Below, piece by piece: positions 1 through 6,598 of a stretch of DNA of 6,719 nt (its first letter is position 1; each line of letters begins with the position of its first letter). The translations under genes and the position numbers were made by a program. The stretch is from Gammaproteobacteria bacterium HGW-Gammaproteobacteria-14 (lineage in GTDB: Bacteria; Pseudomonadota; Gammaproteobacteria; Pseudomonadales; Alcanivoracaceae). The notes under the pieces were generated by a model. It searched no databases, was not told the DNA's origin, and saw only the letters and a program-made list of their open reading frames with translations. Where the stretch lies: contig PGZG01000099.1 in NCBI GenBank assembly GCA_002840115.1, positions 1 to 6,719 on the forward strand. The letters run 5' to 3'.

Positions 1-933
1 TTCTACATTGCCAGGCTCCGCAAAAGCATCACCGGTGAGCGTGGTAATTCTGGAGATGAGCGGTTCGCCAAAAACGATGGCCCGGTAAATGGCTAACGCG
101 GTTCCTGTGTTGTGGCACACCACACCGATTTGTGCCGGAATACCGCCGCTGGGTACTTCCTTGCCGGTGAGTATGCGAATCAGCTGTTTTTCACCACCGG
201 ATGGATATTTCGTGGGCACAACGACGATTTCAATGCCGGTGCCACGGGCGGCAATCCGCATGGCTTCTATGGCCTGCGGCTTATTGTCTTCAATGCCGAT
301 CAGGGTTTCCTGCGGTTGCAAAATATGCCGCAGTATTTCAACACCCTGAACAATTTCCGCTGCGCGTTCACGCATCAGCATGTCGTCTGCAGTGATGTAC
401 GGTTCGCACTCCACTGCATTGATGATCAGTTGCTCAATGCGATGTTCCGGTCGCGGGCTGAGTTTTATCGCCGCCGGAAAACCGGCGCCCCCCATGCCGG
501 CGATACCGGCTTCACGCAGCCGGGCTACCAGTGCGGTGGGCGGGCAGCAGGTGCGCCAGTCCGGTAATGGATGCAGTTCGCACCAGCGTTCCTCGCCATC
601 CGGAGTCAGTACGATGCATGGGGCCTGCATTCCCGAAGGGTGCTGAACCGGTCGCGGGCCGATGGCGGCGATGGTGCCAGAGGTAGGGGCATGCACCGGA
701 ACGCTGACGGCCCCTTGCGCTTCAGCAATTTTTTGCCCCTTGAGCACCTGCTGTCCGATTTCAACAATCGGTTTTGCCGGTGCTCCGAGATGCATGTTTA
801 GCGGTAGCACCAATTGTTCCGGCAGGGGTACGGCTCGAATGGGTCGTCGAGTGGATTGATCCTTGTTCTGCGGGGGGTGAATGCCGCCGTGGAAATCAAA
901 GAGTCGACGCTGATGGGTGACTGGTGCGTTCAC
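1..933 (-). CDS. rsxC: Electron transport complex subunit RsxC/RnfC, N-terminal part (runs off the window)
   Basis: Partial gene: 311 codons are open from a GTG at 933-931 to the window edge with no stop. RsxC is the peripheral NAD(P)H-oxidising, flavin-binding subunit of the inner-membrane Rsx/Rnf complex and passes electrons towards RsxB. Seen directly: the N-terminal FDFHGGIHPP motif (residues 12-21), a biotinyl-lipoyl-like VPVHAPTSGTI stretch (78-88), the glycine-rich nucleotide-binding GMGGAGFP (146-153), ECEPYITADD (175-184), GIEDNKPQAI (213-222) and PTKYPSGGEKQL (240-251), all hallmarks of the RnfC/NuoF-like fold. The C-terminal ferredoxin-type cluster domain lies outside the window. 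The GTG start overlaps the rsxB stop in GTGA, which implies translational coupling. No strong Shine-Dalgarno is visible. The GTG start is chosen because it gives the operon-typical overlap and a short leader before the conserved motif. Family identity is very secure; whether to call it rsx or rnf is not decidable here. Confidence 0.96.
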   Translation of the reverse strand, partial: MNAPVTHQRRLFDFHGGIHPPQNKDQSTRRPIRAVPLPEQLVLPLNMHLGAPAKPIVEIGQQVLKGQKIAEAQGAVSVPVHAPTSGTIAAIGPRPVQHPSGMQAPCIVLTPDGEERWCELHPLPDWRTCCPPTALVARLREAGIAGMGGAGFPAAIKLSPRPEHRIEQLIINAVECEPYITADDMLMRERAAEIVQGVEILRHILQPQETLIGIEDNKPQAIEAMRIAARGTGIEIVVVPTKYPSGGEKQLIRILTGKEVPSGGIPAQIGVVCHNTGTALAIYRAIVFGEPLISRITTLTGDAFAEPGNVE

Positions 934-1514
934 AGGTTCACCATGGGGATCAGGTTATCCGGCTTGTTGCCTACTCCAGCTGGGCGTTGCCAGCTCCAGG
1001 TGCCGAGGGTCGGTTTCACCTCAACCATATCAATGCAGTCCACCGGACAGGGTTCAACACACAGGTCACAACCGGTGCATTCATCAACGATCACGGTATG
1101 CATCAACTTTGCGGCGCCGACGATGGCATCCACCGGGCAGGCCTGAATGCATTTGGTGCAACCAATGCACTCGTCCTCGCGAATATAGGCGACCCGTTTA
1201 ATACCTACCTCGGCGCCTTCTTCTGCATCCAGAGGCAACACCTCACGGCCGAGTAGCTCCGACAATGCGACTACCGTGGACTCGCCACCCGGTGGGCAGC
1301 GATTGTGTTCCTCACCGTTGGCGATGGCCTCGGCGTAGGGGCGGCAGCCAGGGTGGCCGCATTGGCCGCACTGGGTTTGCGGGAGAAGGGCATCAATCTG
1401 TTCAACAATGGGATCACCCTCAACCTTGAATTTTTCCGAGGCAAAGCCAAGCAGGGCGCCAAATACGGCGGCCAGTGCCAGTAGTGCCAGCATGGCAATC
1501 AGTATCGTAGTCAC
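930..1514 (-). CDS. rsxB: Electron transport complex subunit RsxB/RnfB, iron-sulfur protein
   Basis: A protein of 194 residues, normal for gammaproteobacterial RsxB. It is the Fe-S electron carrier of the Rsx/Rnf complex, anchored to the cytoplasmic face by one N-terminal helix (about residues 4-24). Next comes the four-cysteine Fe-S domain with Cys49, Cys52, Cys57 and Cys73 (QCGQCGHPGC core). Two ferredoxin-type 4Fe-4S motifs follow: Cys116/119/122/126 (CIGCTKCIQACP) and Cys146/149/152/156 (CTGCDLCVEPCP). All twelve expected cluster ligands are present, so the protein looks functional. The start is GTG (1514-1512), overlapping the rsxA stop by 4 bases (GTGA), and the stop overlaps the rsxC start in the same way. 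It is probably co-transcribed with rsxA and rsxC. Identity is secure. Confidence 0.97.
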   Translation of the reverse strand: MTTILIAMLALLALAAVFGALLGFASEKFKVEGDPIVEQIDALLPQTQCGQCGHPGCRPYAEAIANGEEHNRCPPGGESTVVALSELLGREVLPLDAEEGAEVGIKRVAYIREDECIGCTKCIQACPVDAIVGAAKLMHTVIVDECTGCDLCVEPCPVDCIDMVEVKPTLGTWSWQRPAGVGNKPDNLIPMVNL

Positions 1515-2095
1515 AGTTTGATTAATCCGGAAAAGCCCATAAAGGCCAGTGACATTAAACCGGCGGTGATCAAGCCGATGCTGGGGCCACGAAAGGCGAC
1601 CGGCACATCTGCCACCGCAATACGTTCACGCATGGCCGCAAATAGCACTAGCACCAGAGAGAAACCGAGGGCGGCACCAAACCCGTAGCTGAGCGATGAC
1701 AAAAAGGTGGTGTCTTCTTTGCGAACATTGAGCAAGGCGACACCAAGTACCGCGCAGTTAGAGGTAATCAGAGGCAAAAACACACCGAGAACCCGATACA
1801 GCAGCGGGCTTGCTTTGCGCACAAACATTTCCGTGAACTGTACGGCGACGGCGATTACCAGAATAAAAGAAATAGTGCGCAGATATTCGAGCTTCAGAGG
1901 AACCAGCAGCCAGCTCCAGGTCAGGTAGGCCAGCACCGATGACAGCGTCAACACAAAGGTGGTGGCCAGCGACATGCCCATGGCGGTTTCCACCTTGTTG
2001 GAAACCCCCATAAAGGGGCACAGGCCCAGAAACTGGACCAGTACAAAATTGTTGACCAGCACAGCGCTGACGAGGATCAAAAGGGTCTCTGTCAT
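1511..2095 (-). CDS. rsxA: Electron transport complex subunit RsxA/RnfA, membrane protein
   Basis: A 194-residue, very hydrophobic integral membrane protein of the NqrDE/RnfAE family, almost the same length as E. coli RsxA (193). Start and end align with it (MTETLL...; GLITAGLMSLAFMGFSG near the C-terminus). About six membrane helices are apparent. Conserved signatures are NNFVLVQFLGLCPFMG (15-30) and FLPLITSNCAVLGVALLN (106-123). They contain Cys26 and Cys114, the positions that in this family help hold an iron-sulfur cluster within the membrane between the RnfA- and RnfE-type subunits. The first gene of the operon in this window, it starts at ATG 2095. The best purine-rich tract (AGAGG, 2114-2110) is 14 bases from the ATG, too far for a good ribosome-binding site, yet the protein alignment supports this start. 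Identity is secure. Confidence 0.97.
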   Translation of the reverse strand: MTETLLILVSAVLVNNFVLVQFLGLCPFMGVSNKVETAMGMSLATTFVLTLSSVLAYLTWSWLLVPLKLEYLRTISFILVIAVAVQFTEMFVRKASPLLYRVLGVFLPLITSNCAVLGVALLNVRKEDTTFLSSLSYGFGAALGFSLVLVLFAAMRERIAVADVPVAFRGPSIGLITAGLMSLAFMGFSGLIKL

Positions 2096-2194
2096 GATGG
2101 AGCTGTTTACCTCTGGACAGTCGGTGATGCCGAAGAGTGCATGGCAGCATGAGGTGCGCAGTATATACGTAATTCACGGTATAGACCGGCGCAT

Positions 2195-2223
2195 AGTATG
2201 GGCCAGCGGCCGGAGCGCCTCAA
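2195..2223 (-). promoter_or_regulatory. Possible sigma70 promoter for rsxABC
   Basis: Read on the minus strand, TTGAGG (2223-2218) and CATACT (2200-2195) are separated by exactly 17 bases. Each matches 4 of 6 consensus positions. Transcription would begin near 2188, giving a leader of about 90 bases before rsxA. A better isolated -10-like TATACT lies at 2165-2160, but the sequence 17 bases upstream of it (CGGTCT) is a poor -35. Either could be the real promoter, and the choice is weakly supported. Confidence 0.3.
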
Positions 2224-2279
2224 CCGGAAGGGGGCAATCGGCCTGCTGTTCGGACACCCTGTTCGAGGAGTGTGAAGCC

Positions 2280-2291
2280 AGAACGCGTTCT
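2280..2291. repeat. Perfect 12-base palindrome AGAACGCGTTCT
   Basis: The 12 bases are their own reverse complement and sit in the non-coding gap, 57 bases upstream of the -35-like hexamer proposed for rsxA. Symmetry of this kind is typical of dimeric regulator sites, but it could be chance. I do not recognise the regulator. There is no T-run beside it, so it does not resemble a terminator. Confidence 0.35.
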
Positions 2292-2377
2292 TGTCAGGAC
2301 GTCGCCGTGGTGCCCGGTTTGATAGTGTAAAACAGAGGGGGTGATGGTGAGGTGTTAGAGGCTAGAGGTGGGCTACG

Positions 2378-3859
2378 TTAGCCAAGATCGCTTAAGGAGT
2401 GGCGCAGGCGCAGGTGTCGTCGCAGGGTCCGGGAGAAAGCATCTACCAGCAGGTTGAGTATGACGCCGGCCGCAATCAGTACCAGAGCCCGGTCAATGCG
2501 TAACTCGCTGAACGCGGAGTCGACATAGAACCCCAGAGTGCCAATACCAAGAATGCCGAGAATCGCGGTTTCACGCATGATGATCTCCCAGCGATACAGC
2601 AGCAGGGCGAGGAAGTTGGGATAAATCCGTGGTAACACCTCGAAGGCATAGCGATTGAGACCATGACTGGCATCGCTGCGTAACTGCAAGGTATCGGTAA
2701 AGCGTCCGCAAAGGTGGGCAACAATGGCGCCGGTGTGCAGCGATAGCGCAAGAATGCCGGGCAGCATGGAAGGGCCCATCAATAGCACGAAGATAAACGC
2801 CAACAGAAACTCGGGCAGGGTACGCAGGATAACGAGCAGACCGTTGCCCGCACTGCGACTCAGGGGATGGCCGAATTGGCGCGATATCAATGGAAACAGC
2901 ATTAATGACAGCACACCGGTGACCAGCAGCGCTGCCGTGCCCAGCACCAGTGTCTGGGTGAGTCCGGGGAGGATCTGTTCGTGCAGTAGCATGCTCGACC
3001 AGTCGCCAAGTTGATGCCATTGCCAATCCGCCTGACGCATGGGAGCGGGGATAATGTCTTGTGTTAGAAAGCGGGACAGGCTGCCTTCCGTGACGTTGCC
3101 ACGGGGTGGCGCCCACACCAGAGCTGCGATTAGCCATACCGGCATCAGCATCGGCTTCAACCAGAAACGCAGAGATAAAACCAGCAGCATCAAGAGATAG
3201 AGAAAGGCTGCGCCCTCGTTGTAATCGCCTTGACGAAATGCCGTTTCCAGATGAAACCCGAGGGTCGGCAGACCAATAAACCCCAGTATCGCCGACGCCC
3301 GGATGCCACATTCCACTCGATAGGCACCATAGGTTTTCATGTGCTGCCAGACCAGCGGCAGGCGTGCATACCAGAATAGACTGAACGCATCACTGCCTAT
3401 CGGTGAGGCATGGGCTGGCGCCCGGTCGGCTTCTTCAAAAAACTCGCCAAACACCTTGGCAAAAATACCGCTGTAGGGAATGGCGATGGCCAGCAAGCCG
3501 GTGAGTGTGGATAGCCCGGCCACCTGCAGAAATAACAGCCCCCAGAACAATTCATGCACGGCCCGAATGACGGCGCTAAAACCCCGCACCAAACGCCAAC
3601 GCCAGAATAAGGCCAATAGAAAACCACAACCGAAACCCACAGCAACGCCCTGCAGGGCAAACGCCAAGGTGTAACCGATGGCCGGGATCAGCTGGTCGCT
3701 GGCAAAAAAATCCGGCGCCAGAAAGCCGCTGGCAATTCGTTGTAGTTCAAGACCCGGATCGCCGGTGGTAATCCGCGTATCGGCTAACCATAGGGCGGCA
3801 AAACCGATCAATGCGATAAGCAGGGTGGTACGACGAAAGCGAGCAGCGGTGGTATTCAT
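2378..3859 (-). CDS. Fused double-domain PhnE-like ABC transporter permease (putative selenium oxyanion uptake)
   Basis: This 493-residue inner-membrane permease would form the channel of the ABC importer encoded with the two genes before it. It is about twice the size of a normal PhnE-type permease and contains two homologous binding-protein-dependent permease domains. The N-terminal one covers about 58-235 and the C-terminal one about 295-478, each with several hydrophobic helices. The duplication shows in the matching segments ASAILGFIGLPTLGF (188-202) and ETAILGILGIGTLGF (430-444), each preceded by a cytoplasmic coupling-loop region (about 137-175 and 385-415). One polypeptide could thus replace the usual permease dimer. 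The ATG start overlaps the ATPase stop by 4 bases (ATGA), so the genes are translationally coupled. The stop is followed by the 282-base gap, which makes this the last gene of the operon. The family is clear; the substrate is inferred from the neighbouring selenouridine synthase, and phosphonate or phosphite remain alternatives. Confidence 0.88.
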   Translation of the reverse strand: MNTTAARFRRTTLLIALIGFAALWLADTRITTGDPGLELQRIASGFLAPDFFASDQLIPAIGYTLAFALQGVAVGFGCGFLLALFWRWRLVRGFSAVIRAVHELFWGLLFLQVAGLSTLTGLLAIAIPYSGIFAKVFGEFFEEADRAPAHASPIGSDAFSLFWYARLPLVWQHMKTYGAYRVECGIRASAILGFIGLPTLGFHLETAFRQGDYNEGAAFLYLLMLLVLSLRFWLKPMLMPVWLIAALVWAPPRGNVTEGSLSRFLTQDIIPAPMRQADWQWHQLGDWSSMLLHEQILPGLTQTLVLGTAALLVTGVLSLMLFPLISRQFGHPLSRSAGNGLLVILRTLPEFLLAFIFVLLMGPSMLPGILALSLHTGAIVAHLCGRFTDTLQLRSDASHGLNRYAFEVLPRIYPNFLALLLYRWEIIMRETAILGILGIGTLGFYVDSAFSELRIDRALVLIAAGVILNLLVDAFSRTLRRHLRLRHSLSDLG

Positions 3860-4521
3860 CCGCGCCGATAGAGTGGGTCAAGGTCGCTGATAGAAAGGCT
3901 GCTGCTGGCGGCATCCAGCACAATCTCACCCTGTTTCAGGCCGATAATGCGGTCGCAGCAATGCAGCGCTAACTCGCGATCATGGAGGGCTACCACGGCC
4001 GTATGATGTCGCTGAATGGCCATTGTCAGCAGCGCTTCGGCCTGTTGTTCGTCGACGCTGGAAACCGGTTCGTCGGCGAGCAGGATATCCCGTTGGCTGA
4101 AGAGTGCGCGGCCTAATGCAGTGCGCTGCGCCTGACCACCGGAGAGACGGTCAACGCTAGTGCGTAGTTTATCTGACAGCCCCAGATCCTGAGCCAGTGC
4201 GGCAACAGACTGCCATTCTCGCGCCATGGGGCGAATCAGGTTGGTCAGGTTATACAGTGGCGGATGACGGTTCAGCGCCCCCATATAAATATTGTGAAAT
4301 ACGCTGAGCATCGGCACCAGCGCACCGAGCTGGGGGCTCCAGGCGGACTGCTTCGGTTGCTGCCGTCGAAGCGCTTCCAGCAGTGTGGACTTGCCCGCAC
4401 CGCTGATCCCCAGAAGGGCAACGCGCTCGCCCTGTTGAATCTGCAAGTTCAGCGACGAAAGCACCGACACACCCTGACGTTTCAGGGTGTGTTGCTGAAA
4501 AGAAAACAGCGTTGTGGTCAC
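3856..4521 (-). CDS. Short PhnC-like ABC transporter ATP-binding protein
   Basis: This 221-residue cytoplasmic ATPase would power the importer formed with the adjacent binding protein and permease. Motifs seen are Walker A GISGAGKST (38-46), a Q-loop glutamine at about Gln64 followed by GALVPMLSVFHNIYMG, signature LSGGQ (126-130), Walker B DILLADEP (145-152) with catalytic Glu151, D-loop SSVD, and the H-loop His180. The LVPMLSVFHNI segment resembles PhnC (LVxRLSVLENV). All catalytic residues are present. The protein is shorter than typical PhnC (about 260), and most of the loss falls between Walker A and the Q-loop: Lys44 to Gln64 is only 20 residues, where canonical members have about 45-55. 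The start is GTG at 4521, 1 base after the binding-protein stop, and the stop overlaps the permease ATG. No frameshift is apparent. The family is secure; the substrate is inferred from context. Confidence 0.9.
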   Translation of the reverse strand: MTTTLFSFQQHTLKRQGVSVLSSLNLQIQQGERVALLGISGAGKSTLLEALRRQQPKQSAWSPQLGALVPMLSVFHNIYMGALNRHPPLYNLTNLIRPMAREWQSVAALAQDLGLSDKLRTSVDRLSGGQAQRTALGRALFSQRDILLADEPVSSVDEQQAEALLTMAIQRHHTAVVALHDRELALHCCDRIIGLKQGEIVLDAASSSLSISDLDPLYRRG

Positions 4522-4522
4522 G

Positions 4523-5413
4523 TTAGTCCATCAGGCCAAGGCTGCGTGCGGTTTCGAGAACCGGTAAAAAATCTTCGTTGGTGGCGGGGATAAATGACTC
4601 GCGGGGGAAGGCATCCAGAATCTCCCGGTCATTCAGATCCAGCAGCGCCTGCTGGACCCGGTCGGCGAAGCCCGCACCAAAACGTTGATCCACATCACCA
4701 CGAATAACCCAGTGGTAATCCGGGTAGGGTGGCGTGACCCAGACCACATTGACCTTGTTCAGGTCGACCTTGCCTTCGGCCACTTCCCGGAGCCAGACCT
4801 TGTAGCTGAGAGCACCCAGCTCATAGGCACCACTTTGTACCAGTGCGATGGTAGCGCTGTGGTCGCCACTGAAACCTACTCGGCTGAAAATGTCTTCCGG
4901 TGAACGGCCAAACTGTTCGCGCAGGAAAAATTCAGGCATCAGTCGTCCGGAGGTAGAACTTTTCGAGCCAAAGGTAAAGCTGCGACCTTCCATGCCATCG
5001 GGAAAGCCATCACCGGTAACCGTGTTGTTATAAGGAATGCCACTGCTGTGGTGGGCAATAAAGTAGCTCAAGTACTGGGGGTCTTCGACGCCCTGAGCGA
5101 TGGCATAGCTGCCCGGTACCAGTTGCGTGGCCTGAACACCGGAAAAACCACCGAACCAGGCCAGCTGCACTTCGTTATTGCGGAATGCGGTGACTGCGGC
5201 AGAGTAGGATTTTACCGGCACATAGCGCACATCAATGTCGAGTTTCTCGCTGAGGTAGTTGGCGACCTTCCCAAAGCGCTGCATTAAATGGGCTTCGTCC
5301 TGATCGGGGATGGCGCTGAATACCAGTACCGGCTTTTGTTCCGGTGTGCCGCAGGCGGACAATAAAAAACTAACGCATAACGCCGCCAGAGCGGCAGGAA
5401 GTCGCTGGATCAT
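4523..5413 (-). CDS. PhnD-family substrate-binding lipoprotein (putative selenate/selenite ABC transporter)
   Basis: A 296-residue binding protein of the phosphonate/phosphate-type PhnD family, predicted to be a periplasmic lipoprotein that captures the solute for the permease. The signal peptide has a short basic start (MIQR), a hydrophobic core, and a lipobox LSAC with the lipidated cysteine at Cys21. Family features are AIPDQDE (34-40), QLAWFGGFSG (83-92), the anion-binding serine/threonine loop GSKSSTSG (149-156) and FSGDHSATIALVQSG (181-195). The ATG at 5413 is preferred over upstream in-frame codons as far as 5515 because it alone gives a proper lipoprotein signal and has GGAGAG five bases upstream. 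A PhnD branch encoded near selD/selU is known and annotated as putative selenate-binding (I recall TIGR04553). The location directly downstream of mnmH fits that branch. The family is secure; selenium as substrate is inferred. Confidence 0.88.
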   Translation of the reverse strand: MIQRLPAALAALCVSFLLSACGTPEQKPVLVFSAIPDQDEAHLMQRFGKVANYLSEKLDIDVRYVPVKSYSAAVTAFRNNEVQLAWFGGFSGVQATQLVPGSYAIAQGVEDPQYLSYFIAHHSSGIPYNNTVTGDGFPDGMEGRSFTFGSKSSTSGRLMPEFFLREQFGRSPEDIFSRVGFSGDHSATIALVQSGAYELGALSYKVWLREVAEGKVDLNKVNVVWVTPPYPDYHWVIRGDVDQRFGAGFADRVQQALLDLNDREILDAFPRESFIPATNEDFLPVLETARSLGLMD

Positions 5414-5515
5414 TGTGGCTCTCCGTTCAATGGGGAGAAACACTGGACTGTGCCACCGGGTTCCGCGGGTCCGGCAAGACGCGGGGTGGATGTTGCTGCT
5501 ACTTTGGCCGGGCAA
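5414..5515 (-). other. 102-base spacer between mnmH and the transporter genes
   Basis: A non-coding spacer in an otherwise tightly packed cluster. It carries the ribosome-binding site of the binding-protein gene at its 3' end. A GC-rich, partly self-complementary stretch with a CCGCGG core lies at about 5457-5475. I see neither a clear promoter nor a T-run terminator, so the transporter genes could share the mnmH transcript or have their own weak start. Confidence 0.4.
5419..5424 (-). promoter_or_regulatory. Ribosome-binding site of the binding-protein gene
   Basis: GGAGAG on the minus strand lies five bases before the ATG at 5413. It supports that start over the longer reading frame, and it is the clearest Shine-Dalgarno sequence in the window. 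Confidence 0.75.
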
Positions 5516-6598
5516 TTACCGGCTTTTCAGCCAGGCAATCACGTCGTCGCGGGAGCCCTCAAACAGCACGGTTCCCTGACGTTGTCGAAGCATATAGTCA
5601 TACATGGGGTCGTAATAGTCCCGCAACATCGGTTCAATCCAGCGACGATGGCCGGCGATGCAGCCATTACGCTGCTGCTCTGCCAGTGCCGCAGAGAGCG
5701 TTTCGCGAAGCTCGCGATGCCGGCTACCGCCGAGTCTGCGCTGAATACGATCCAGAGCCGCCAGTAATTCTTCTCCGAGTTTGCCCAGAGCGTCCCGTTC
5801 GCCGAAGTACTGCTGATATTCGGCCAAAGGCCCTACCACATAGTCTTCCAGCGTTACTGTCACCCGGCTGTCGAGGGATTCCTGAATAATGATCCGGTCG
5901 TCCCTGAGAATCCGTTCCTGCATGGCCTGCGGCACATAGCAGCGACCGATCAATCGGCTTTCATCTTCGACGATTATACGGTGAGGCTCTTGTAGTGAGA
6001 GTTTTAACAGAGCTACCGCTAGCCGGTTCTCAAAATCGATCTGGCTGGGCTGCCCTCCCGGGCGACGACCAAAAGCAGAGCCGCGATGATGGGCCAAGCC
6101 TTCAAGATCAATACTGTCGGCAATGGCGTCGATGACCCGTGTTTTTCCGCATCCGGTGCGACCACACAAAATAACCAGTGGCAGGCGATGGGTCAGGGCA
6201 TCGCTTTCAGCCAGCAAAAAGCGGCGCAGGGCTTTATAGCCGCCGCTGACCAGCGGGATATTAACGCCAACCTCATTGAGCCATTGTTGTACGGTTTGCG
6301 AACGCAGTCCGCCACGGAAGCAATAAAGATAGCCATCCGGGTGTTGTTGGTACCACTGTTGCCAGCCAGTCATACGGGCCGCCCGGATATCACCGGAGAC
6401 CAGTTGCTGGCCGAGCTCAATGGCGGCGGCTTGTCCTTGTTGCTTATAACAAATGCCGATCCGATGACGTTCATCATCGTTGAGCAGCGGCAGGTTGGTG
6501 CTGGCTGGAAACGCGCCACCTTGAAACTCCACCGGGGCGCGAACATCCAGTAGCGGGATATCGCCGAGCATCAGCCGGCGATAATCGGTGGTGCTCAT
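5516..6598 (-). CDS. mnmH: tRNA 2-selenouridine/geranyl-2-thiouridine synthase MnmH (SelU, YbbB)
   Basis: A 360-residue cytoplasmic enzyme, close to E. coli SelU (364). Using selenophosphate, it replaces sulfur with selenium at the wobble 2-thiouridine of tRNAs for Lys, Glu and Gln, via a geranylated intermediate. An N-terminal rhodanese domain (about 1-125) has LLDVRAPVEF (16-25) and the active-site loop CFRGGLRS, with catalytic Cys93. A P-loop domain follows, with Walker A GRTGCGKT (146-153), the family motif DLEGLAHHRGSAFGR (164-178) and IIVEDESRLIG (208-218). No key residue is missing. The start at ATG 6598 overlaps the stop of the upstream gene (TAATG). A longer frame from TTG 6667 only adds a low-complexity leader absent from the family. 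The gene implies that the cell makes selenophosphate (selD elsewhere). It is followed by the putative selenium transporter. Confidence 0.97.
   Translation of the reverse strand: MSTTDYRRLMLGDIPLLDVRAPVEFQGGAFPASTNLPLLNDDERHRIGICYKQQGQAAAIELGQQLVSGDIRAARMTGWQQWYQQHPDGYLYCFRGGLRSQTVQQWLNEVGVNIPLVSGGYKALRRFLLAESDALTHRLPLVILCGRTGCGKTRVIDAIADSIDLEGLAHHRGSAFGRRPGGQPSQIDFENRLAVALLKLSLQEPHRIIVEDESRLIGRCYVPQAMQERILRDDRIIIQESLDSRVTVTLEDYVVGPLAEYQQYFGERDALGKLGEELLAALDRIQRRLGGSRHRELRETLSAALAEQQRNGCIAGHRRWIEPMLRDYYDPMYDYMLRQRQGTVLFEGSRDDVIAWLKSR

Larger units (their letters stand above)
2096..2377. other. Intergenic region between the transporter operon and the rsx operon
   Basis: I find no convincing gene in these 282 bases on either strand. 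The stretch must contain the 3' end of the upstream transcript and, probably, the rsxA promoter. It holds weak sigma70-like hexamers and a perfect 12-base palindrome, listed separately. A 5-base inverted repeat (2371-2375 with 2379-2383) overlaps the permease stop codon, but no T-run follows it, so I do not call an intrinsic terminator. Transcription may read through or end by Rho. Confidence 0.6.

Noticed and set aside
112..567. Open frame of 151 codons on the plus strand
   Set aside because: It lies opposite rsxC, whose frame carries unmistakable family motifs throughout; the plus-strand product has no recognisable domain.
2195..2330. Plus-strand gene within the intergenic gap (part of a 123-codon frame from 1959)
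   Set aside because: Most of that frame is antisense to rsxA and the remainder shows no family-like features or good ribosome-binding site.
2371..2383. Inverted repeat GGCTA/TAGCC as a terminator for the transporter operon
   Set aside because: The stem is only 5 base pairs, it overlaps the stop codon, and no T-run follows on the transcribed side.
2571..3311. 246-codon open frame on the minus strand
   Set aside because: It is an alternative frame inside the fused permease; its product is not membrane-like and matches no family I recognise, while the permease frame is continuous with conserved motifs.
5457..5475. GC-rich partly self-complementary stretch as an attenuator or selenium-responsive RNA
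   Set aside because: The pairing needs wobble pairs or mismatches and there is no U-run or recognisable riboswitch core; SECIS-type structure is not expected because no in-frame UGA selenocysteine codon is evident in these genes.
5414..5515. N-terminal extension of the binding protein from an upstream start at 5515
   Set aside because: The extension would place 34 hydrophilic residues before the lipoprotein signal peptide; ATG 5413 has a proper signal and a good ribosome-binding site.
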